DNA of 64,000 bases. Source: Actinomadura flavalba DSM 45200. GTDB lineage: Bacteria > Actinomycetota > Actinomycetes > Streptosporangiales > Streptosporangiaceae. Positions 58,418-64,000 of this stretch are shown piece after piece (within the stretch, counting starts at the first letter, position 1; each line of letters begins with the position of its first letter). The position numbers were made by a program, and so were the translations under genes. The stretch is taken from assembly GCF_000374305.1 (NCBI RefSeq), contig NZ_KB894096.1, forward strand, positions 124,001 through 188,000, written 5' to 3'. The notes below the pieces were generated by a model. The model ran no database searches and was not told the origin of the DNA. It saw only the letters and a program-made list of their open reading frames with translations.

Positions 58418-59653
58418 TCAGCCCTCCAGGGCGTACTGCATCGCGCGGAACTTGTTCTGCGCCTCGGCCAGCTCGGCCGCCGGGTCGGAACCGCCGACGA
58501 TGCCGCACCCCGCGAACAGCCGCGCCGACGCGCCGTCCACCTCCGCGCAGCGCAGCGCGATGCCCCACTCGCCGTCGCCGCGCGCGTCGATCCAGCCGAC
58601 CGGCGCCGCGTAACGGCCCCGGTCCATGCCCTCCAGCTCCGCGATCAGGTCGAGCGCGGCGGCCGTGGGGGCGCCGCCGACGGCAGGCGTCGGATGCAGC
58701 GCCGCCACCACGTCCAGCACCGACCGGTCGCCCGACAGGCGGCCGTGGATCGCCGACGCCAGATGCATCACGTTCGGCAGCCGCAGCAGCCGGGGCCGGT
58801 CGGGGACGTGCAGGTCGCTGCACAGCGGCCCCAGCGCGTCCCGCACCATGTCGGCGGCGTAGGCGTGCTCATGCTGGTCCTTGGCCGAGGCCAGCAGCGC
58901 CTCGCCGCGCGCCGCGTCGGCGGCCGGGCCCGTCCCGCGCGCCGACGTGCCCGCCAGCACCAGCGACTCCACCCGCCCCCCGTGCCGGCGCACCAGCAGC
59001 TCGGGCGTCGCCCCCACCAGGCCCGCCACCGCGAACGTGTAGCAGGCGGGATAGCGGGCGGCCAGGCGGCGCAGCAGGACGCGCGCGTCCAGCGGAGCGT
59101 CCGCGTGCGCGCGCAGGTCACGGGCCAGGACGACCTTGCCCAGGCGGCCCGCCCGGATGTGGTCGCGGGCCGTGGCGACCGCGTGCTGCCACGCCGGGGC
59201 GGGCAGCGCCCCGTCGCTCCACGTCAGCGGGCCCGGCGCGGTGGACGGCTGCACCAGGCCCGGGTGCGGCGGCTCGGCGCCGATGGTGGTGAGCCACGCC
59301 GTCCCGTCCCGGCGCCCCAGCACGTGCCGCGGCACGATGAGCACCGAACCGGGCGCGTGCGGGGTGAAGGCGAAACTGCCGAACGCCACCGGACCGGTCC
59401 CGGGCAAGGCCAGGGGGTCGTCGACGTGGGCGCCGGCGAACAGCTCGCGCAGCCGCGACGCGGCGTCGGTGAAACGCCCCGCGCCCGCGGGCAGCGTGAT
59501 GCGGGCCGCCTCGCCCCAGCCGATGACGCCGTCGCCGCGGTGGACCCACGCCAGCGCGTCGGGCGCCGGCAGATGCGCGAGCAGGTCACCGGGATCGGCG
59601 ACCGGCGCGGTGCGGACGGTCAGACGGTCCGTTGCAGTCGCGGCGAGCTTCAC
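58418..59653 (-). CDS. menF: Isochorismate synthase
   Basis: A 411-residue chorismate-binding enzyme converting chorismate to isochorismate for menaquinone. Conserved parts: KVVLARDLRAHAD (about residue 180), ATPELLVRRHGGRVESLVLA (about 225), ARGTGPAAD, the HPTPAVGGAPTAAAL motif (about 320) and AGCGIVGGSDPAAELAEAQN near the end. The start is GTG 59653, 7 bases after TACAGT (59661-59666, minus strand), so leaderless. The TTGAAC (59683-59688) -35 box lies within a TTGAACCCGTTCAA palindrome. A siderophore role is less likely because no siderophore gene is nearby. Confidence 0.9.
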   Translation of the reverse strand: MKLAATATDRLTVRTAPVADPGDLLAHLPAPDALAWVHRGDGVIGWGEAARITLPAGAGRFTDAASRLRELFAGAHVDDPLALPGTGPVAFGSFAFTPHAPGSVLIVPRHVLGRRDGTAWLTTIGAEPPHPGLVQPSTAPGPLTWSDGALPAPAWQHAVATARDHIRAGRLGKVVLARDLRAHADAPLDARVLLRRLAARYPACYTFAVAGLVGATPELLVRRHGGRVESLVLAGTSARGTGPAADAARGEALLASAKDQHEHAYAADMVRDALGPLCSDLHVPDRPRLLRLPNVMHLASAIHGRLSGDRSVLDVVAALHPTPAVGGAPTAAALDLIAELEGMDRGRYAAPVGWIDARGDGEWGIALRCAEVDGASARLFAGCGIVGGSDPAAELAEAQNKFRAMQYALEG

Positions 59654-59660
59654 GCGCCCA

Positions 59661-59688
59661 ACTGTACGGGAGAGTTGAACCCGTTCAA
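59661..59688 (-). promoter_or_regulatory. menF promoter with TGAAC-N2-GTTCA operator
   Basis: On the minus strand TTGAAC (59683-59688), 16 bases, TACAGT (59661-59666), then 7 bases to GTG. TTGAACCCGTTCAA (59675-59688) is a perfect palindrome covering the -35 box, the same core and placement as at menE/menB (49932-49943). Confidence 0.6.
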
Positions 59689-60201
59689 ACGCACGCCCCG
59701 ACGGTGAGGCACGCACCACACCCACCCCACCGCCCCCGCGACACCCCCACCCGAAGCGACCACCCCAGCCCACCCGAGTCCCGCCCACGCACCGCCGACG
59801 CCCCGGACGGGCCCCGGCCTCCACGACCGTCACCGCCCAGCCGACGCCTCCGCGCGCGGAAAACACCCTGCATTCAGAAGTCCACGACTCGCTCACGACC
59901 CGCCTCTCTCTCCCCCCCCCCCGCCCGCGCCCTCCGGACGCGAGCACGGAAGCGTCTCAATCTCCAAGCCCAGAAAACATCGCCCGAACGCCAGCCGTCA
60001 CGGGTCAGGGCCCCCCCCCGCGCGGAGGGCGCGGGTCTCCGCGCTGTTCTGCTTGGCCACACGGGCCGCCCCGCGTGGGGGAGGCGGTCAAGGTCGTCCG
60101 GGGCCGCGACCGGGCCCGCTGCTCGTCCCCCCGCCCACGCGGAGGACGCTCGCTCCCACCGTCCCGGCACCGCCGCGTGCCGGGGCGGCTTCGCGCCCCG
60201 A
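59689..60201. other. Gene-free interval with C-rich, A/C-skewed sequence
   Basis: No coding region is supported. The plus strand is markedly C- and A-rich (for example the CACACCCACCCCACCGCCC run near 59710). It contains CT-rich and poly-C tracts (about 59901-59925 and 60008-60016), which give G-runs on the minus strand. Open frames here show no codon bias or known motif. Confidence 0.5.
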
Positions 60202-60249
60202 CCCGGACTCGCCGCGCTCCGGCGGCCGCCGGAGCGCGGCGAGTCCGGG
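60202..60249. terminator. Perfect 24-bp inverted repeat after bioY, bidirectional terminator candidate
   Basis: The arms 60202-60225 and 60226-60249 are exact complements with no spacer (centre GGCGG/CCGCC); GGGTTTTCTT follows on the plus strand. It lies 50 bases downstream of the bioY stop on the minus strand. Confidence 0.65.
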
Positions 60250-60298
60250 GTACCCGGGTTTTCTTGGTGGGTAGGGCGGGGAGCTTCGCGGGTGTCGG

Positions 60299-60871
60299 TC
60301 AGTGGCGGGTCAGTTTCCAGGTGGCGGGCAGGAGGGCCGCCGCGAGCGCGATCTTCAGGGCGTCGGCCGCCAGGAACGGCGTCGCGCCCAGCGACAGCGC
60401 CTTGGCCAGGCCCACGTCCAGCGACACCGCCAGGTACGGCACGCCCACCGCGTAGATGATCAGCGTGCCCAGCGCCATCGTCGCCAGCGTGCGCGCCGGA
60501 GTGCGGTCCCCACCCCGGCGGGCCAGGGTGCCCACGGCCGCCGCCGCCAGCAGGAAGCCCAGCACGTACCCGAGCGTGGGCAGCGACGCGCCGGACTGGC
60601 CCTCGTTGAACCACGGGACGCCCGCCACGCCCGCGACCAGGTACAGCACCATGCCGAGCACGGCGCGCGGCGCGCCCAGCGCGGCGGCCGACAGCAGCAC
60701 CGCGAACGTCTGCGCCGTCACGGGCACCGGCGTGCCCGGCAACGGCACGATGATCTGCGCCGCCAGGCCGACGGCCAGCGCCGAACCGGCGACGAGCGCG
60801 GCGTCGCGGACGCGGGCGCCCGGGAGCAGGTCGCCCAGGACGAGGCGCTGGGGGGCGTGGGTGAGGGCCAC
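60299..60871 (-). CDS. bioY: Biotin transporter substrate-binding subunit
   Basis: A 190-residue membrane protein of the BioY family, the biotin-specific S component of ECF transporters. Six hydrophobic segments; motifs LPGTPVPVTAQTFAVLL (about residue 43) and GVAGVPWFNEGQSG (about 80) are diagnostic. GTG 60871 follows GGAGGA. No bioM/bioN (ATPase and T component) genes are adjacent, so it must use shared ECF parts or act alone. TAGGTT at 60904-60909 on the minus strand may be its -10 box. Confidence 0.93.
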   Translation of the reverse strand: MALTHAPQRLVLGDLLPGARVRDAALVAGSALAVGLAAQIIVPLPGTPVPVTAQTFAVLLSAAALGAPRAVLGMVLYLVAGVAGVPWFNEGQSGASLPTLGYVLGFLLAAAAVGTLARRGGDRTPARTLATMALGTLIIYAVGVPYLAVSLDVGLAKALSLGATPFLAADALKIALAAALLPATWKLTRH

Positions 60872-60919
60872 GGTGGTTCCTCCGCTGAGGTCGATAGGAG
60901 ATTTCGGTGTGGTCGCAAC

Positions 60920-61660
60920 CTAGCGAAGGGGATGTCCGGTAGGGGTGGGGCGGGGCGACAAGTTCCGGCCCGAGTCCTTTGGAGGACGGGGCCGCCGCGC
61001 CACGTAGACCAGGTCCGGTTCGCCGCGCGGCACCGGCACCGGATGGACGGCGACGTCGGCGAAACGCGCCGCCAGCCGGTCGGCGAACCCGGGAGCGTGC
61101 CCGGCCGACCACAGCGCCAGGGCGCCGCGCGGCGTGAGCAGCGCCGCCAGCCGCGCCAGCCCCGCGTCGTCGTACAGGCGCGCGTTGCCGGGGGTGACGG
61201 TCCAGTGCGGGCCGTTGTCGACGTCCAGGCACAGCGCGTCGAACGGGCCCGGCGCGGCGGCGACCCAGTCGAGCAGATCGGCGACCTCCAGCCGGACGCG
61301 CGGATCGTCCAGCGCGCCGTCCGAACACCGGCGCAGCGGCCCGCGATGCCAGGCCGCGACCGCCGGTTCGCGCTCGACGACGGTGATCGCGGTCAGGTGC
61401 GCGTGCGCGGCGGCGCGGGCCAGCGAGAACCCGACGCCCAGCCCGCCGATCGCCAGCGCCGCCGGTGCCTGCAGCCCGGCGACGGCCAGGTCGACCAGGA
61501 GCCGTTCGCTGGTGCCGTCGCGGGTGTCCATGAGGAACACGCCGTTGCTGATGATCTCGTGGTGCGCTCCGGCGCGGCGCAGCACCAGCTCCCCGCCCAC
61601 GCCCACGGCGCGCTCCACGACGACCGGCCGTCCGCCCGGCGTGGGCCGTGTCGCGTCCAT
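60920..61660 (-). CDS. Spermidine synthase-like methyltransferase-fold protein
   Basis: A 246-residue protein with the polyamine aminopropyltransferase/SAM-methyltransferase fold: NGVFLMDTRDGTSERLLVD (about residue 40), LAIGGLGVGFSLARAA (SAM motif I, about 70), VVEREPAVAAWH (motif II) and DALCLDVDNGPHWTV (about 138). The catalytic Asp typical of spermidine synthase (DxxDP) is replaced by LDVDNGP, so it may not make polyamines. ATG 61660 is 6 bases after TACGCT, a leaderless start. The last 20 residues are Pro-rich. Confidence 0.8.
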   Translation of the reverse strand: MDATRPTPGGRPVVVERAVGVGGELVLRRAGAHHEIISNGVFLMDTRDGTSERLLVDLAVAGLQAPAALAIGGLGVGFSLARAAAHAHLTAITVVEREPAVAAWHRGPLRRCSDGALDDPRVRLEVADLLDWVAAAPGPFDALCLDVDNGPHWTVTPGNARLYDDAGLARLAALLTPRGALALWSAGHAPGFADRLAARFADVAVHPVPVPRGEPDLVYVARRPRPPKDSGRNLSPRPTPTGHPLR

Positions 61661-61724
61661 GAGGGCAGCGTAGCCAGAACCCGCGCCGGGACGGGGACGC
61701 CGCACGCCCCCGCCGCGCCCGGGG

Positions 61725-62030
61725 TCAGCGGCGGGCGCCGTCGCCGGGATGGCGCCGGCGCCCGTCCGGCGGATCGGCGGGCTTCGCCTCGGGCAGCAGA
61801 TGATGGGTGGCCAGGCGGCCGCGCAGCCGGTCGGCGGCCAGGTGCTCCACGACGCGGTCGTCCACGACGCGGTCCAGATGCTCGGCGCAGTCGGCGGCGG
61901 CGCGGACGGCGTCCTCGACCGCGCCCGGATCGAGCGTGGGGAACCGGCGGCGCAGATGGTCGATGACGGGGCCGTGCCGTTCCAGATGCCGGGTCGAGGT
62001 GCGGGCTGCGGTCCGGGCGCGCGTGTTCAC
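61725..62030 (-). CDS. Small three-helix protein, function unknown
   Basis: A 101-residue charged protein: a basic N-terminus (MNTRARTAARTSTRHLERHG), a predicted three-helix core HLRRRFPTLDPGAVEDAVRA, DCAEHLDRVVDDRVVEHLA, and a basic Pro-rich tail. The core resembles small actinobacterial proteins annotated as three-helix-bundle dimerisation domains. GTG 62030 is preceded by GGGAGGAG, which supports it as a real gene. Role unknown. Confidence 0.65.
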   Translation of the reverse strand: MNTRARTAARTSTRHLERHGPVIDHLRRRFPTLDPGAVEDAVRAAADCAEHLDRVVDDRVVEHLAADRLRGRLATHHLLPEAKPADPPDGRRRHPGDGARR

Positions 62031-62142
62031 GGGTGTGCTCCTCCCGCCGGGGCCGCCGCGCGGGTACGGCGGCTGAGCGGCATCTACCCGCCGTGAAAGA
62101 TCGGTAACACCCGGTGCCGGGCGATTCTCCCGGAACGGGCGG

Positions 62143-62997
62143 TCAGTGCGCGTGGCCGCCGCCGTGCGCCAGCGCGACGACGAGCAGAATCGCGGCCAGG
62201 CCCGCGCCCGTCATCAGCAGCGTCGCCACGCGCGGATGGTTGCTGTGCGCCTCGGGCAGGATGTCGGCCGCCGCCAGATAGAGCAGCACGCCGGAGATGA
62301 AACCCAGATACGGGCCGAGGACCCCGTGCGGCACCTCGACGAGCTGGGTGAGCGCCGCACCGGCGACCGGGGCCAGCATCGCCGCCGCCAGGAACCCCAG
62401 CGCCGGACGGCGCGCCGGGTCGCGCAGCGACGCGAACGTCACCGTGTTGAACCCGTCGGCGAAGTTGTGCGCGAAGATCGCCACGGTGACGAGCAGCCCC
62501 GTCGCGCCCGGCGCGTCCAGGGCCAGCCCGATCGTCAGGCCGTCCAGGAACGTGTGCGTGATCAACGCGATCGCCGCCAGCCGGCCCGCCGTCGCGCCGT
62601 GCCGGTGCCCGGACCCCGCCGTGCTCGCCGTCGCCCCCACCGGGCCCGCCGACGCGTCCACCGCCGGATGCGCGGCCGGATGACGGTGCGGGGCGTACTC
62701 GTGCTCGTGCGCGTGGTGCATCGCCGTGGCCTGCTCCACCACGTGCAGCAACGCGAACCCCGCCGCGAACGCGATCATCGGCGCGGGGACGTGGAGCAGC
62801 TCGGCGTCCGACGCGTGCAGCGCCTCGGGCAGCAGGTCGAACGCCACCACCCCCAGCACGATGCCGCCCGCCAGCCCCAGCACCAGATGACGGCGGTCCC
62901 CGATCCGCAGCGCCACCCCGCCGCCCGCCGCGATCATCACCGAGGACACCAGCGCCAGCAGCACCGCCACGCCCGGCCCCCCGACCTCGATGATCAC
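62143..62997 (-). CDS. ZIP-family metal ion transporter
   Basis: A 284-residue, eight-segment membrane transporter for zinc or iron uptake. The paired metal-site motifs are HTFLDGLTIG (helix 4, about residue 147) and HNFADGFN (helix 5, about 175), with LLPEALH (about 55) and ILPEAHSNH (about 245) also present. A His-rich cytosolic loop HHAHEHEYAPHRHPAAHP (about 93-110) and the C-terminal HGGGHAH are typical metal-binding stretches. The metallothionein-like protein at 39.9 kb and the efflux protein at 47.7 kb are further metal-handling genes in the window. Confidence 0.9.
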   Translation of the reverse strand: MIIEVGGPGVAVLLALVSSVMIAAGGGVALRIGDRRHLVLGLAGGIVLGVVAFDLLPEALHASDAELLHVPAPMIAFAAGFALLHVVEQATAMHHAHEHEYAPHRHPAAHPAVDASAGPVGATASTAGSGHRHGATAGRLAAIALITHTFLDGLTIGLALDAPGATGLLVTVAIFAHNFADGFNTVTFASLRDPARRPALGFLAAAMLAPVAGAALTQLVEVPHGVLGPYLGFISGVLLYLAAADILPEAHSNHPRVATLLMTGAGLAAILLVVALAHGGGHAH

Positions 62998-63059
62998 GAA
63001 CCCTGGTGTCGTGCCCCCGCCGCACCCCCTCTAACCCGCCCCGGCCCCCACCACGAACC

Positions 63060-63684
63060 ACCACGACACCGACACACCCGCAACCCGAGCACCGGCAAGA
63101 CACGGCCACACCCGGCGGCACGCCACATCCCGGCGCGAGCACTGGCGAGACACAACCACCGCCAGGGGCACGGCCACGTTCCGGGGCGCGCGGGCACGCC
63201 CGGGACGCGGGCACAGCCACGGCCACAGCCACGGCCACAGCCACGGCCACAGCCACGGCCACGGCCCGGACGCGGCCACCGCCCGGGCCGCGCGGCCACC
63301 GCCTGGGGCGCACGGGCGCGCGCGAGCCACGGCCACATCCCGGGGCGCGGCCACATCCGCGGGCGCGGGCACGCCCGGGGCGCGAGCACTGGCGAGGCAC
63401 GGCCACCGCCGGGGCCGCCGCCACGGCCTGGGGGCGCGGCCACATCCCGGGGGCTCGGGCGCTGGCGAGGCACGGCCACCGCCGGGGGCGCGGCCACGCC
63501 CGGGACGCGGGCACAGGCTAGGCACGGTCACCGCCGAGGGCACGGCCGCGGACGCGCCGCGTGTGGCGACGGCCCGGGTCGCGCGGGCACGGGCACGGCC
63601 GGGGCGCGGGCACTGGCGAGGCGCGGCGACATCCGGGGGCGCGGTCACATCCCGGGGGCGCGGGTGCGGCCTGGGGTGCGCGGG
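63060..63684. repeat. Degenerate GC-rich repeat tract
   Basis: About 620 bases made of imperfect copies of a roughly 50-base phrase built from GAGCACTGGCGAGGCACGG, CCACCGCCGGGGGC and GCGGCCACATCCCGGGG. GCACTGGCGAG-type starts occur near 63088, 63138, 63384, 63463 and 63609. No frame shows codon bias or a ribosome binding site; long open frames on both strands give low-complexity Ala/Val, Thr/Ala or Gly/Arg peptides. Confidence 0.65.
63212..63265. repeat. 12-bp tandem repeat
   Basis: The unit CAGCCACGGCCA is repeated four times head to tail with a partial fifth, inside the larger repeat tract. Confidence 0.85.
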
Positions 63685-64000
63685 TCACAGCAGGGTGAGC
63701 TGGCGCGGTTCGGGCGGGGGCGGTGCGATGCGCGGGCGCGGGCGGGTGCCGACGCCGTGCCGGGCCGCCAGGTCGCGGACCTGCGCGGCGATGCGGTCCT
63801 GGTAGGCGCGCGGCGTGTAGGAACCGCCCCGGTACAGGCGGGCGTAGGGGACGACCAGGTCGGGGCGGTGCTCGCGCAGCCAGCGCTGGAACCAGGCGCG
63901 GGCGCCGGGACGCAGGTGCAGCGGGATCGCGGTCACCGACGTGGCGCCCGCCTCGGCGGCGGCGCGGACGGCGGCGTCGAGCTGCGCGGGGGAGTCGGTC
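63685..64000 (-). CDS. C-terminal part of an Rv2578c-type radical SAM protein, 5' partial
   Basis: The frame runs off the right edge, so only about the last 105 residues are seen. They include SPAQLDAAVRAAAEAGATSV, TAIPLHLRPGARAWFQRWL, RLYRGGSYTPRAYQDRI and a final PRQLTLL. These match the C-terminal region of the Rv2578c family of radical SAM proteins (relatives of the SplB fold); the CxxxCxxC cluster would lie beyond the window. The GTG at 63936 is an internal codon, not the start. Confidence 0.75.
   Translation of the reverse strand, partial: TDSPAQLDAAVRAAAEAGATSVTAIPLHLRPGARAWFQRWLREHRPDLVVPYARLYRGGSYTPRAYQDRIAAQVRDLAARHGVGTRPRPRIAPPPPEPRQLTLL

Noticed and set aside
59632-60298. Open frame between menF and bioY on the plus strand
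   Set aside because: Overlaps the menF promoter, Pro/Arg-rich without motif, follows the C-rich composition of a noncoding region.
63060-63684. CRISPR array
   Set aside because: Repeats are imperfect, spacing is irregular, there are no unique spacers, and no cas gene is in the window.
62998-63684. Protein-coding genes in the repeat tract (frames 63006-63521 plus, 62994-63497 minus)
   Set aside because: Products are simple Thr/Ala or Ala/Val/Arg runs without ribosome binding sites or codon bias.

Overview
The window is very GC-rich, tightly packed actinobacterial chromosome. Gene order from about 17 to 31 kb reproduces the mycobacterial block pgsA2, DUF881, sbp, DUF881, garA, MerR gene, bifunctional nuclease, MerR gene, gcvP (Rv1822 to Rv1832 in M. 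tuberculosis). A DUF5999 protein and the end of an Rv2578c-type radical SAM gene also fit. A Streptosporangiales organism such as Actinomadura is my best guess from general resemblance, not a demonstrated fact. No plasmid, phage or intact insertion sequence is visible, and I saw no tRNA or rRNA gene.

Layout. 0 to 3.5 kb: end of a respiratory nitrate reductase operon (narH, narJ, narI) with a convergent TDT-family transporter. 3.6 to 17 kb: carbon metabolism and housekeeping (glycerol kinase, oxidoreductase, thioredoxin, aldehyde dehydrogenase, lactonase, glucose-6-phosphate isomerase), an EF-hand protein, an AraC regulator divergent from an NmrA-like gene, and thiC behind a TPP riboswitch. 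17 to 31.4 kb: the conserved pgsA to gcvP block, with a tandem glycine riboswitch before gcvP; gcvH is missing from its usual place. 31.6 to 36.4 kb: small accessory genes. 36.6 to 46 kb: the second nitrogen segment (narK nitrate/nitrite transporter, nirBD nitrite reductase, an NnaR-like regulator, a siroheme-type chelatase), interrupted by a secreted chitinase, a metallothionein-like protein and a NUDIX gene. 46 to 48.7 kb: a primary-type sigma factor and a cation efflux protein. 48.7 to 53.5 kb: menaquinone genes menE and menBCD, divergent; menF lies separately at 58.4 to 59.7 kb. 53.6 to 64 kb: a decayed LuxR gene, a tyrosine phosphatase, a desaturase, a Nei/Fpg glycosylase, bioY, a ZIP transporter and a GC-rich repeat tract.

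How the genes work together. Nitrate is imported by NarK and reduced to nitrite by NarGHI using menaquinol, whose synthesis genes are also here. NirBD takes nitrite to ammonium with siroheme, and the chelatase next to it probably supports siroheme supply. Nitrate respiration, nitrite reduction and menaquinone supply are therefore encoded within about 60 kb.

Most interesting signals: (1) a TGAAC-N2-GTTCA palindrome overlapping the predicted -35 boxes of menE, menB and menF, a possible undescribed menaquinone-gene operator; (2) a 16-bp near-palindrome found four times in one orientation between 35 and 54 kb, one copy in the leader of a TetR gene and one inside nirB; (3) a sugar-nucleotidyltransferase fused to a phosphohexomutase in which all four active-site loops are lost; (4) many genes with a -10 box 6 to 8 bases before the start codon, implying leaderless transcripts; (5) a flippase-like membrane protein with a degenerate kinase-like domain; (6) a 600-bp degenerate repeat tract near the right end.
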